A stretch of 64,000 bases of DNA from Hoplostethus atlanticus (GCA_034670405.1 JAXDDX010000013.1:1420501-1484500); one strand, 5' to 3'; counted from the stretch's first letter, positions 47,901 to 55,944 are shown. Made by a program: numbers and translations. Notes: generated by a model not told the origin, from the letters alone.

Positions 47901-50655
47901 CCAGAAACCATCAACCACCCTGTGATTAACTTCCTTTTCCCTTTTCCAACCTTGGCATGACTGATGCGGACGGAGAGCTCTTTGGAGGCAAAGCCGCCGA
48001 AGATGAGGCTGTGGGGGGCCCCGATCCGGGCGCAGGCCAGCATGGTGAACATGGCCTGGGGCACCATGGGCATGTAGATGACCACCAGGTCTCCTTTCCG
48101 TACCCCATTCTTCACCAAGACGCCAGCCAGTCTGGACACCTGAACCAAGACACCCAGGGTTAGCAAATACAAAGAACAGCATTGAATACCAACAGTGTTG
48201 TATTTTTGGCTGCGTTCACACAGCAGCAATTCTGAAATGCTGCTCATTTGTTTTGTTTTTTGGATGACTGCCCACATCTGTTTTTGCACTTGTTTCAAAA
48301 ACATTTTGGCTCTGGTATGTGAGTTTTAACTATATTTTATAATCTCCCCACATACAAAACAAGGCAGCTGGCTTTCTTTCCATTGTTGCGTCTTCTTGTC
48401 CTCTATGCTAATGCTAGCTCATGCCGTGGTGCCAAAATGATGCCAGATGTCTCAGGTGAGTGATGTACTGTGATTTACTTTGTAATGGAAACACTGCCAA
48501 ATTATGATCTGAGCTCGCGAGGCAGGCAGGCAGCCTACATGTGACTTCTCTTTGAACACTCAAATCATAATTTGGCAGCGTTGCTATTACAAAGTAAATC
48601 TTTACATCACTCACCTGAGTCATAATATTTTGGCACCACATTGACTGCCTCGCGAGCTGATTTTGTATCACAGATCCCAATTGAAAAAATGTGAATCCAT
48701 GCAGCTTTTTGCTCGGCTTAGAAAATATCATATCTGTGTCACATGTAAGAGGAAAATTGGGCCACTTTAAGCCGTAGTGTGAACGCAGCCTTTGATAATA
48801 TGGTTAACCTGTTCCTGGAGCTCCTTGAAAGTGATGATCTGTTTAGTGCCAGTCACCGGGCTGTCATAAATGATGGCAGGTTGCTCTCCACGGCCGCTCT
48901 CCACATGACGATCCACTGCATTGTGGCACATGTTCATCTTCCCTCCCACAAACCTGTTGGAGAGACAGGAGACAACAATGTGATGTTACCATGTGGGAAA
49001 CACATACATGACAGTCAATCGAAAAATATATTTTTAGTGGCTGAAATGTATTACAATCTGTGAACAAATACAGTATCTTAGCCTATCGCCACATTTCAGC
49101 TACAGACGTACAGACGTATTGTTGACTCAGGCATTTCAGCTGCATGGTTACCACATTCTAACATAATGTACATAGTAAAACGTTAAAGGATATTGACTCT
49201 GACAATACACCTCGGGTCTGCGGTGAGCCTGCTGAACCTGCGATGCAAAAGTCATACCAATCAGATCTTCAGAGTTGAGCTTTCACATCACCATGGAATA
49301 AAGCTATTTCTGTCCTTGCTTCACATCACTGCCTGCTAATAAGGTCTGACAAAAACATACGCTCCTCTTTTGGCCAACCACTGTACTTAATAAAGGTGAC
49401 GATTTCAGCTCATTTCGGTGCTCTGCATATGTATACAGAGCAGCTAGTGGGCTGAGCAGATGGTGTCTGGGAGCTCGGTGCCTTGGAAGCCTGGTGAGAC
49501 ATCCCACCACGGCTCAGTTTAGCCATGTCTCTCATTTCAACATAACCACACTAGATTCATCAAGTTAAGTTGGCAAAATTGTGGGAATTAATTAACACCC
49601 CCATCCCTAAAAAAAACATTTTATTTCCATTTTCATACATCATTCCTAATGTGGGTGGATGTGGGAGGGCTGTCATGCATTTTAATATCCTTCCAAAAAT
49701 AAGACCTGAGACAAACAGGGTTCCTACACCTTTTCGCTGATCAAATTCCATGACTTTTCCAAGACTATTCCATAACATCCATTTGCAGGGCATCCCAAGA
49801 GCTGCAAATGTCACATTTTCTTACATGGAATAGCTGACCTGAATGTCCCAGGTCTTATTTCTGGGTACAACTGGACATTTCTGATTTGGGTTTTTATTCC
49901 TCACAGAGAAGTGGATCAACAAGCAGCCCAGCATCACATTCCACATTCCACATTCCACTAGTTAGAAAAAAAAGATTAGCAACAAATAGTCCGTGGCATT
50001 TCCAGAACTATGGGAAATAGTTTTCCATAACTTTTCCATAACCCTGGACAAACTTTTCGTGAAGTTCCAGCAGTAAAAACATCGTTGTCATAAACGCAGT
50101 GAGGATTATCGGTTTCTGTCAACATCAACTTTAAAGAGGCCTACTTTAAGGCAACTTCAAGTGTATTTGAAGGGATGGGCGGGGCGCAAATACTTTACAA
50201 AGTTTTGGACTTGGACTTAACAGAATTGGACTTGGTACATCAGTGACGTTATTCTCACATGCACATGGGATTGTTTTTTGTTGTATTTGCATTTTATTAT
50301 TGTTGTTTTTTTTGTCCGTTTGTGACACTGGAACTCACCATTGTGGGGAAACAAGCTCCTCGGCATGCAGGGTTTTCCTCCACGGCTCAAACCAGTCCAC
50401 GCCGCGTCCCTCTTCCGCCCAGAACGCCTCGGAGTTGTCCCTGGCCGCGGCGAAGGCTTGGTGGTACGCGGATGCATACTTTCTGCGGCTCTGCAGGGCG
50501 ACGTGCTCCTTCGCCGCGACGTTTGCCGACGCGCGAGAGCCCGTTCTGGAGCCATTCGGAGCAGAAAGGGTCCATAATGTTCTCACGAGGATCCTCTTGC
50601 ACTGGGCGGGAGCGCCGCGATTCAGCCGCGCGATGTGTTTTATCTGCAAGTGCAT
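19518..50655 (-). CDS. ACSS3: Acyl-CoA synthetase short-chain family member 3, complete 16-exon gene
   Basis: ACSS3 is a mitochondrial matrix AMP-forming enzyme that activates short-chain acids, mainly propionate, to acyl-CoA via an acyl-AMP. All 16 coding exons are found with consistent phases, about 697 codons (human about 686). Visible motifs: an Arg-rich, acid-poor N-terminus as expected for mitochondrial import; ATP-binding [40 protein letters not shown]; and the catalytic-lysine loop [11 protein letters not shown]. Two exons (45300-45441 and 23878-23974) each hold one extra base that breaks the frame, probably assembly errors. It is convergent with PPFIA2 and divergent from LIN7A, as in the human locus. 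Confidence 0.95.
19611..20338 (-). other. ACSS3 intron 15
   Basis: Contains a copy (about 19706-19995) of a dispersed repeat that is also present in intron 14. Confidence 0.7.
19706..19995. repeat. Dispersed repeat, copy 1
   Basis: Shares blocks with 20650-20905 in the same order and orientation: GTCCAATT, AAAACATGT, TACTTTCC and CTGCAGATACCCTG (first base variable). The ACCCTG end is in the style of hAT-type DNA elements, but this is inference. Confidence 0.5.
20339..20514 (-). CDS. ACSS3: ACSS3 exon 15 (catalytic lysine loop)
   Basis: Reads [59 protein letters not shown]. The lysine of SGKIPR is the conserved catalytic lysine of AMP-forming acyl-CoA synthetases, needed for adenylation. 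Phase 1 in, phase 0 out. Confidence 0.96.
20515..21256 (-). other. ACSS3 intron 14
   Basis: Contains the second copy of the dispersed repeat (20650-20905). Otherwise AT-rich. Confidence 0.7.
20650..20905. repeat. Dispersed repeat, copy 2
   Basis: Diverged direct copy of 19706-19995, ending TTTAAGGACCTGCAGATACC then CTG. Confidence 0.5.
21257..21356 (-). CDS. ACSS3: ACSS3 exon 14
   Basis: Reads [20 protein letters not shown] then [14 protein letters not shown]-terminal domain of the synthetase. The acceptor TTGCAG is preceded directly by a (TG)n run. Confidence 0.96.
21361..21409. repeat. (CA)n microsatellite abutting an acceptor
   Basis: About 24 CA units (TG on the coding strand of ACSS3), separated from exon 14 only by TTGCAG. 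Confidence 0.97.
21467..21589 (-). CDS. ACSS3: ACSS3 exon 13 (adenylate-binding motifs)
   Basis: Forty-one codons: [20 protein letters not shown] then [21 protein letters not shown]. It contains the conserved Asp that holds the ribose (YDTMDAG) and the hinge motif [13 protein letters not shown]. Phase 0. Confidence 0.97.
21590..22037 (-). other. ACSS3 intron 12
   Basis: 448 bp of AT-rich DNA. I see nothing specific in it. Confidence 0.8.
22038..22119 (-). CDS. ACSS3: ACSS3 exon 12
   Basis: One base completes Arg, then [20 protein letters not shown] and LYFTKFP. It matches the family LPLPPGA-LW-NQ-F. The pyrimidine tract is CTTTCCCCCCCAG. GTATGT donor. Confidence 0.95.
22120..23456 (-). other. 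ACSS3 intron 11
   Basis: 1.3 kb with a (CA)n run at 23193-23217 and a short (TG)n at 23366-23381. No recognised exon. Confidence 0.8.
23193..23217. repeat. (CA)n microsatellite
   Basis: About 12 CA units. Confidence 0.95.
23457..23520 (-). CDS. ACSS3: ACSS3 exon 11
   Basis: Reads [20 protein letters not shown] then V and a split Arg. It follows YN of exon 10 (family YNVMILDDNM). CACTAG acceptor, GTAAGC donor. Confidence 0.94.
23521..23877 (-). other. ACSS3 intron 10
   Basis: 357 bp. A GTAAGAG donor and no other signal noted. Confidence 0.8.
23878..23974 (-). CDS. ACSS3: ACSS3 exon 10 with a +1 frameshift
   Basis: Reads [20 protein letters not shown] then AGQA. One extra base in the GG at 23904-23905 breaks the frame. 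After it GKPVPGYN follows, matching the family PGQAGKSVPGYN. The acceptor is built from a (TC)n microsatellite that ends in CAG. Confidence 0.92.
23977..24043. repeat. (GA)n microsatellite forming a splice polypyrimidine tract
   Basis: About 33 GA units ((TC)n on the ACSS3 strand) ending within CTCTCAG, the acceptor of exon 10. On its other side lies a LINE-type 3' tail. Confidence 0.97.
24046..24130 (-). mobile_element. LINE-type 3' tail, minus strand
   Basis: On the minus strand it reads GCTTTGGCAACAATGTG, then CATGCCAATAAAGCTTATTT then GAATTC and then the (TC)n run. This is the style of fish LINE 3' ends with a microsatellite tail. The body may continue upstream to about 24400, but I cannot identify it. 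Confidence 0.6.
26136..26539. mobile_element. Foldback (MITE-like) element built of AAATTCAA-type repeats
   Basis: The ends TAACATTGACATATTTTACT (26136) and the reverse complement of the right end (TAACATTTAAATATTTTACT) match over about 28 bp, both followed by TTGAAAA. Inside, motifs such as TTCAAATTC and GAATTTGA recur in both orientations. Confidence 0.6.
27036..27073. repeat. (CA)n microsatellite
   Basis: About 19 CA units. Confidence 0.95.
27480..27790. repeat. Dispersed repeat fragment related to 7735-7945
   Basis: Begins with ACCGATA motifs and ends with ATATCGGTCCAATATATCAG then GCTAAC, similar to the end seen at 7911-7943. Confidence 0.4.
28414..28446. repeat. (CA)n microsatellite
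   Basis: About 16 CA units with one CG step. Confidence 0.95.
29609..29665. repeat. (GA)n microsatellite
   Basis: GA units with two CAG interruptions. Confidence 0.95.
29975..30050. repeat. (TG)n compound microsatellite
   Basis: TG runs broken by TACTGGGTGG and AGGGTTAATAA. Confidence 0.9.
31210..31236. repeat. (GA)n microsatellite
   Basis: About 13 GA units. Confidence 0.95.
32914..32956. repeat. (TG)n microsatellite
   Basis: About 21 uninterrupted TG units. Confidence 0.95.
34402..34560. repeat. Dispersed repeat, copy A
   Basis: Shares CCAAAATGTCAAG, GCCTTGTTTTTGAG, AATGGGTTTTGAAAG, AATAAGGCCAAG and TCTGAGGTTTTC with 41482-41690 in the same order and orientation. Confidence 0.55.
35667..35770 (-). 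CDS. ACSS3: ACSS3 exon 9
   Basis: Reads [20 protein letters not shown] then [14 protein letters not shown], with the Glu of QTETG split across the next intron. The WWQTE tryptophan is part of the acyl-pocket region in this enzyme family. GTAAGA donor. Confidence 0.97.
37401..38275 (+). mobile_element. LINE-2-like retrotransposon fragment, decayed
   Basis: Plus-strand frames give [20 protein letters not shown] and, after a frameshift, [18 protein letters not shown], a reverse-transcriptase core. Then come weaker matches to the C-terminal part, including LYNINQIKP after the nested insertion. The 3' end near 38230-38275 resembles the TGGATAAAnnGTnTGCTAAATG-type tail of fish L2 elements. Many frameshifts, so it is non-functional. 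Confidence 0.72.
37974..38119. mobile_element. Short inverted-repeat transposon (MITE) inside the LINE fragment
   Basis: The ends TAGTGGTTCTCAATCCAGTC and GACTGGATTGAGAACCACTG are inverted copies with about 30-bp arms (continuing TCAAGGACCCC and GGGGTTCCTTGA). Length 146 bp. LINE-like coding resumes right after it. Confidence 0.75.
41482..41690. repeat. Dispersed repeat, copy B
   Basis: Diverged direct copy of 34402-34560, with CCAAATGTCAAG, CAGCCTTGTTTCTAG, CCAATGGGTTGTGAAAG, TTTCATAAGCCCAAGG and ACAAGGTTTCCACC. Confidence 0.55.
41791..41942 (-). CDS. ACSS3: ACSS3 exon 8
   Basis: Reads [50 protein letters not shown] plus a split Arg. The [15 protein letters not shown] segment is typical of acetyl/propionyl-CoA synthetases. 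Phase 0 in, phase 2 out at GTAGGC. Confidence 0.97.
41943..44000 (-). other. ACSS3 intron 7
   Basis: Contains a (GA)n run (42606-42627) and, near 42952-42972, TAGTGTTGTCACGATACC, which resembles the end of a fish DNA transposon. No exon is recognised. Confidence 0.7.
42606..42627. repeat. (GA)n microsatellite
   Basis: About 11 GA units. Confidence 0.95.
44001..44096 (-). CDS. ACSS3: ACSS3 exon 7
   Basis: Thirty-two codons: [20 protein letters not shown] then [12 protein letters not shown], a near-invariant block of the family near the acyl pocket. Phase 0, GTGTGT donor. Confidence 0.97.
44170..44290 (+). mobile_element. tRNA-derived SINE remnant
   Basis: TAGCTCAATTGG at about 44177 fits a pol III A box, and GGTTCATTTGCC at about 44223 fits a worn B box, about 46 bp apart. 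The text between (AGAACATGGCGCCAACAC) is typical of fish tRNA-head SINEs. It is too degraded for a working tRNA. Confidence 0.55.
44352..44368. repeat. (AT)n microsatellite
   Basis: Eight TA units. Confidence 0.9.
44483..44563 (-). CDS. ACSS3: ACSS3 exon 6
   Basis: Twenty-seven codons [20 protein letters not shown] then YGLRPGD. The first Gly completes the [10 protein letters not shown] motif started in exon 5. Phase 0, GTAAGG donor. Confidence 0.96.
44564..45299 (-). other. ACSS3 intron 5
   Basis: 736 bp. I see no repeat or exon in it. Confidence 0.75.
45300..45441 (-). CDS. ACSS3: ACSS3 exon 5 (ATP-binding loop) with a +1 frameshift
   Basis: Reads [20 protein letters not shown] then QA. 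One extra base in the GGGG run at 45374-45377 breaks the frame. After it [20 protein letters not shown] then TGTPK follows. [10 protein letters not shown] is the phosphate-binding motif of AMP-forming synthetases. Without the extra base the exon is 47 codons, phase 0 both ends. TTTAG acceptor, GTACTG donor. Confidence 0.93.
45442..46782 (-). other. ACSS3 intron 4
   Basis: 1.3 kb of AT-rich DNA with no recognised element. Confidence 0.75.
46783..46917 (-). CDS. ACSS3: ACSS3 exon 4
   Basis: Forty-five codons: [45 protein letters not shown]. The [17 protein letters not shown] block is diagnostic for ACSS3-type enzymes. Phase 0. Confidence 0.97.
46918..47950 (-). other. ACSS3 intron 3
   Basis: 1 kb containing one arm of a large inverted repeat (47124-47367). 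Confidence 0.75.
47124..47367. repeat. Interspersed repeat, copy 1 of an inverted pair
   Basis: Matches the reverse complement of 49091-49348 with high identity. For example, ATTCCATGGTGATGTGAAAG and TCAATATCCTTTAACGTTTT occur in both. Confidence 0.85.
47951..48139 (-). CDS. ACSS3: ACSS3 exon 3
   Basis: Sixty-three codons: [63 protein letters not shown]. Conserved core of the large domain. Phase 0, GTTGGA donor. Confidence 0.97.
48140..48808 (-). other. ACSS3 intron 2, almost entirely a foldback element
   Basis: 669 bp, of which 48208-48790 is a foldback transposon. Only about 18 bp remain between the element and the exon 2 donor. Confidence 0.8.
48208..48790. mobile_element. Non-autonomous DNA transposon with terminal and internal inverted repeats
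   Basis: Ends are GGCTGCGTTCACAC (48208-48221) and its exact inverse GTGTGAACGCAGCC (48777-48790). Inside, an arm of about 80 bp (48426-48508) is inverted at 48564-48641. A second short pair, AGCTCGCGAGGCAG and CTGCCTCGCGAGCT, lies at about 48511 and 48645. No target duplication is clear. The superfamily is not certain. Confidence 0.75.
48809..48953 (-). CDS. ACSS3: ACSS3 exon 2
   Basis: One base completes Trp, then [48 protein letters not shown]. It matches the family WFVGG-LN-CYNA-DRH. Phase 2 in, phase 0 out, GTTAAC donor. Confidence 0.96.
49091..49348. repeat. Interspersed repeat, copy 2 of an inverted pair
   Basis: Reverse-complement copy of 47124-47367. The two arms flank exons 2 and 3 of ACSS3, about 1.7 kb apart. 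Confidence 0.85.
49717..50045. mobile_element. hAT-like non-autonomous DNA element
   Basis: Ends AGGGTT and AACCCT are inverted. It is flanked by 8-bp near-duplications AGACAAAC (49709-49716) and GGACAAAC (50046-50053), seven of eight identical, as expected for an old hAT insertion. The interior is rich in TTCCATGACTTTTCC-type motifs common in fish hAT MITEs. Confidence 0.65.
50339..50655 (-). CDS. ACSS3: ACSS3 exon 1 with mitochondrial targeting region
   Basis: The start ATG at 50655 is preceded in frame by TGA 15 bases upstream, so it is the first Met. The N-terminus ([20 protein letters not shown], then [20 protein letters not shown]) is Arg-rich and has no acidic residue for about 48 residues, as for a matrix targeting signal. 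The family part [20 protein letters not shown], then [20 protein letters not shown] follows. It ends with TG of a split Trp before GTGAGT. The exon is GC-rich and may lie in a CpG island. Confidence 0.93.
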
Positions 50656-51129
50656 GGCCGCTTTAGTTCAAGGCTTCAAAGTTGCACTTGTGTTGCGGGC
50701 GGCTTGATTTGCAATTCCGGGTTTCCCCCAGTAGGTAAGGAGGTCGCGTCTTGGATCGACGTCATCTGGGGCCACCTAAGGAAAACACAGCCTCCACCCT
50801 CAAGCAATGCGAACTATGAACTGGATGCTGTCTGGAGGCCCTTCCATATCAGCAACACTGTTACATAACATAACTGTAACAAAAAGTAACTAAAGCAATC
50901 TTATAATAGCCTTCAGATGGACACAATGCACTATAAGTCCTTATAGGAGTATTATTGATACCATAGGAGATAAAAATAGAAAAGAAAATAGTACCAGAGT
51001 CTGTGGTTTGGTCCAGCTAAATTTTTATACAAAGTTAAATGTAAATCTGTAAATGTTTAAAGTTCACACAATTCCACAAACAAATGGAGCCCCCCCCCCC
51101 CTAACCCACCCTGAGCCCCCCCCACGCAC

Positions 51130-51360
51130 AACAGGCCACTTTACTTCGAGGACACCTTACACTCTGCTACACTTTATAATTTATAACTTTTGTACTTTTG
51201 TAACTTTGTACTTATATAACTTTGTACTTTTATATTTGTTCTTAGCACTAGCGTAGGGTGCCAGAGAGGCATAAGAATTTCATTGCCAACTTTTGCTTTT
51301 TTGTGAATGTTTGTGCATATGATAATAAAAACCTTGAACCTTGAACCTTGAACCTTGAAA
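51130..51360 (+). mobile_element. LINE-type 3' tail with (AACCTTG)n
   Basis: CTTTGTACTT repeats, then AGAATTTCATTGCC, then GATAATAAAA and ACCTTGAACCTTGAACCTTG. A terminal short tandem repeat after AATAAA is the hallmark of a fish LINE 3' end. The family is not determined. Confidence 0.5.
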
Positions 51361-54300
51361 TCAAATCAATATCAGTGATATTTGCTGGACTGCATGGTGT
51401 AACCTGTCTGGAGCTCCCTCACATCACAATTCATTGTTTACTGGAAACCTTTGAAGGTGCGTAGTATTAATGCTTTTCTTAATATAAACTGATCACCGGG
51501 GAGTTCACTTAGGGACTTGTTTGAGCATTTTCGTGACGATAACTGTGGTTAATGTGTTGAAGTTGAAGTGTCATTAATGAAGCACACCATTATTTCTCCC
51601 TCTCGTCTTTATTGATTATATGAGCTCCTCTCTCTGGTTTTCCGACCTGCATAATGTGAAGCTGTAGCAGTAATTTAGACAGGCTCAGCAACAGCAGATT
51701 GTGCAATCACGTCACATCACACAGGCAGTGGCTCTCTCTTATTGACTGCTGTCCTTTTAGGTGGCGTTGCACATGTCTGTTTCGACACTGCCGTCAGCCA
51801 AGCCACTGCTAATTACCCATAATCCAGCCGACCTCCTGGAAATGACCCCTGTCTGAAGTGGAACACTGGTCACTCATTCATCTGGGGTCATCTATTCTAT
51901 TTTTAAATGCATTGCCCGATGTTTTCCCCCCAGACGTTTTCAGCAAGGATCATGTAAACATGTCACTCTCACTGAGTTCATATCCAATCTCAGTGAGATT
52001 TTATCACCATGACTTTCCTCACCAGGCACCTTGTAGATTTTTATGGAAATGGCCAACACACCTGGAACCATGTATTGTGGTCCCATTTGCAGTGAAAATA
52101 AACAGGAAATACTGTGCGCTAAACACGATAACCTCATCTCTAAAAATAGTGCTTCTCGATAGTTCTTTCCCCAAAATGTTTTTTCAAAGTTCAAAGTTTT
52201 GGATTATTGTTGAAGGTCCTCTTGAATCCCATCATCTCCCAATCTTAGCCCATGACTTTCCCAGTATGGCTCCACACACACTGTGTCCCTTCCATGTCGA
52301 AGGGAGATGTAAGATGTAAGTTACAATCTCTTTTCTTGTACAATGTTATCTGACCATAATCAAAACCTTGACGGTGAAAGGATGCCTTCCCCCTCCTCCC
52401 ATGCTGTAATTTGTCCAGCAGAAAGGGTCTCGGTAAATCACAGCTCCCGCAGACGCTGCCATAACTCTTTCTAATGGTGCAGATGCTATTGGCAGAATAT
52501 GTATCATTTCTATCCTCCCTGGCACCGGGCAGAGACGTGTGCGGGGCACTAAGTAATGGCTGCAAGCGGAGGCTAATCAGACCTAAACTGGGGTTTAGGC
52601 TGGCTCATTATGGTCCCCTCCATCCGGCCCCTTGCTCTGATTTGATGTGATGAGTGTGAATCCTTTGAAGCAGAAAACATTTGGCTGCCCTCCAGTAACA
52701 GGTTGAAGTAAATTACTAGTATTCATCTGCAAATGATTCATCTCCAAGCAGTGTTTCAGTACAATACCCTGGACATGGATTTACAATCAAATTAGTTTGA
52801 CGATATTGATTACAATTTGACATTTTGAATGGGTTTTTAGCGCGGCAGTAGGCAATGAAGCGCCGTGAGTAATTTCAGTCATCATTAATCATGTTTTAAA
52901 ATAACTCAGTCGCTACAGTAGGAGGTGAATTAGATTTTAAATGGACCTTTTATGAGCAACAAGCATCAATGAAGCACATTTTGATCTGTGTAGCCTACTG
53001 AATCTAACATGACATATAATATGACACAACTGACATGATATTCTTTTCAGCCCTCGTCTCAAAATGAAATGAGGCTGAATCAGTGGGAGCTGGTCGATGC
53101 AAGAAAAATAATTTGAATGTTGAATGTCATCAGTACTTTCGTGGTGTGAAAATCTGTGTGAAAATCGCCCTGCAACTACTCCCCCAGGCTGCTGCTGCTA
53201 CAGAGAAAACTCTTGTAATGTCAACTCGCCTTGTTATAAAAGAAATAAAAAATAATACCAAAAAAAAATGTCTGCCAGTGCGCCGCCCACATGTTTACAT
53301 GATGATCTACTCCATTATGTGTCAGCAGCTGCTTAATGGAGCTCAACAGCCCTCAACGGTGCTGCCGCTGCAGGAAAAACCGCGTGCCACATGCAGGAAA
53401 ACCTTAACACTGCCCTTTACATGCGTGCATCAGGGTCATCGTTATTTATCAGGTTGCGGGTTTATTTTCAGGACCTTCAGGATGTGACATGCCACACACA
53501 TCACTGTCAACGCTGCAGCGAGGTTAGAGGGACGTCTCGTCAAAGCGTATTAACTTGTGTTCCTTTTTAATAAGTACAAGATGAGCAATTATTGTCCGGA
53601 CATGAGATGCATGCATTCATTTAGCAGAGGGATGCCCTGCTGTCTTTCCTAGCAGTGATGCAACAGGGAGATGGCAGCATCCAACAGTACCAATCAATTG
53701 GATCCAGCGTATTGAAGATTTAATGACTCTACCTGTTGAATTCAACCCTCTAATGGGAATTACCGCCTACAAATTGAGCTTTAGCACCGGCTAATCTTAT
53801 GAGCTACTTTTAACATCGTGGGCAAACAGGCTTGAGCCATTTGTTTGCATTTGTCTTGTCTGCATGTTCTGCAGCATCTCCTGTGTGGGAGCAGAGCCTT
53901 TCAGAAAATCAATTCACTTCACCAGTCAAAGTGCTTTAAGAGCACTGCAGCCTAATCCCACCTCTTAAAAAAAAAAAAAAAAGAAAAAGAAAAGCAGAAC
54001 TGTATTCCAGAGGCTCGTGTGCCAATCCAGCCCATATGGATGGGAGCCCATAATCTCCTTGTGCCCTCTTTCTCTCTGCTCTCTAAGCCCCTCTCTCCAT
54101 CCATCCCTCCAGCCCATCACTTACCACCAGCCTACATCTGTGTGCAGCTGGGTGGGACTGTGTGTGGTTGGAATTGGACTGTGTGCAAGGAGTATGCAGG
54201 TCTAATAGCAGCAGGGATGAGGAATATAGTATGTTCCACGAAATGCACTGTAGGCCTTATAACATGATCTAAAGAACCTAACTGTAGTGAACGAAGGTGA

Positions 54301-55798
54301 ATTAATGCATTTATTGTATTTTATTCTCTTGTGTTTCATGCATTACAGTTATCCCATAGTGGTAATTTCACTATGCAAGTGAGGTAATTGGTTCCTAAAT
54401 GAGTATTGGCTGCAGCAGGTGGGTTTATGCATGCAAGGGCAAGGCAAATAAGATTCAAATGAGTCTAATTTCCATGTAAAACACTGTGGATGTCGCCATG
54501 AATAATTGCGCACTCGACAGACTAGACAGTGGCACTCACTTCAGGTGTGGCTTCATCTCTGTTTGTTCAGAATCGATTAATAGTGCAGGAGCTGCAGCAC
54601 ATGGAAGCGTGTTGACAGCCTGTATTTGTTCACTGCAAACCATATAAACAGTTATGGTACCTTAGTCCCCCAACCCCCTCCCCTAATGAGGGATGTGCGA
54701 CATGTTTTGGTTTGGCACTGCATCTACAAGGTAAAATGACTGGCTGGTGTGTAGAGATATGCCCCAGCACCAGGCATCGTTAGGCAGCAGATCTACAGGG
54801 AAAGAAGAGAGTCGTGCGCTTTGGCTCCATTCTGTGGTAACACCCATAAACATGAGGATTAATCCATAAACCCTTTGACGGAGGTTCACTACCATCATTC
54901 AGCCCTTATCAGACTGCACGCCTACTTAACGGTGCATATAGCCAAGGGAAGAGATAACAGGCAGCAGGGCTGGTTCAGTGTAAACCTTGATGCCGAGTGT
55001 GGTTGTGATCAATTGATCTCTGAAATCTAATGGATGAATGTATGGAGGACGGCTGGCTGCGTGTTCAAACGTCATAAAACACAAATGAGATTAAATATGT
55101 CCGTCATTTGCCAGCAAAACTTCCAAACCCACTTATATTGACTAAATCTGTATGGTACTGATGAATGACACTATCATTACTTGGTCAGTGTGAGAAAATA
55201 TTAGATGTAGGTCACCAACATTGGTCTGTTTGTTTTTAGGATATGGCTTCCAAATACATTTCTGGGATTTTTTGCTTGATGTTAGCATTCCCTAATAAAC
55301 AATGATTCTATTGGGTTCACTAAGGCATGGCGAGTGCCCACACCTTTCCATACCCAAACAAAATCCACACTGCAAATATCAATTTTAACAAGTCATTTAA
55401 TCTTTTCCAATGAAAAGCAATGATTTATTACACTTCATTACACGTGATTGTCATTGAATCAAGTATATAAAAAAACTAGCAGTGTGATCTGCCTTATTAT
55501 GCCTTATTTCACTCTAAAAAAAAAAAAAAAAAGAAAAACCCTGAAACAAGTGAACCCACAATGGAACAAGCGGGATTGCCTCTCCCACATTGGCAACAGA
55601 ATGAAAGAAAAATCAGATGTCAAGATGACACTAAATGATGAGACTAAATGATAATGTTCAGATGGACGTTTGTTTTCGCAATGCATGCTGTGTAAACCTC
55701 GGGATCCTCTGCCTCCGATGCCAGGTGATGAGATGTATGAGGATGGAGGATTGGATTAACCCCCCTTTCCCCCCCTTCCCTCCCAGCCACTCCCACTG

Positions 55799-55853
55799 AC
55801 TCTCTCGCTCGCTCTCTCGCTCGCTCTCTCTCTCCCTCTCTCTCTCTCGCTCC
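55799..55853. repeat. (CT)n/(CTCG)n tract upstream of LIN7A
   Basis: CTCTCGCTCG repeats about 60-110 bp before the LIN7A start codon, probably within its 5' UTR or core promoter. Confidence 0.85.
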
Positions 55854-55907
55854 CTCCTGTGATGCTGCAGCTCCTGTAGTCTCTACAGTCTCCAGTAAAC
55901 AGCAGCC

Positions 55908-55944
55908 ATGGCGACAGTGGTCCAACCGCTCACTCTGGATCGAG
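55908..55944 (+). CDS. LIN7A: LIN7A first coding exon (partial gene)
   Basis: LIN7 (Veli/MALS) is a small L27-PDZ adaptor in complexes with CASK and Mint at synapses and cell junctions. Here ATG GCG starts MATVVQPLTLDR, followed by G of the next codon and a GTAAGA donor at 55945. The family N-terminus is MATLTVVQPLTLDRD, so this is a near-perfect match. The context GCCATGG is a strong start. In-frame TAA 12 bases upstream excludes the longer N-terminus known in mammals. Choice of LIN7A over B or C rests on the neighbours. Exon 2 is not in the window. Confidence 0.85.

Larger units (their letters stand above)
48954..50338 (-). other. ACSS3 intron 1
   Basis: 1.4 kb with the second arm of the inverted repeat pair (49091-49348) and a hAT-like element (49717-50045). 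Confidence 0.75.
50656..55907. other. Divergent intergenic region between ACSS3 and LIN7A
   Basis: 5.25 kb between two start codons facing away from each other, so it should hold both promoters. I see no TATA box that I would defend. It has a LINE-type 3' tail (51130-51360), poly-A runs (53969-53983 and 55517-55532) and a CT-rich tract at 55799-55853 just before LIN7A. The 153-codon frame at 51858-52319 has no family resemblance. Confidence 0.7.

Noticed and set aside
51858..52319. 153-codon open frame in the ACSS3-LIN7A intergenic region
   Set aside because: No recognisable domain, no start context or promoter, composition like the surrounding AT-rich DNA.
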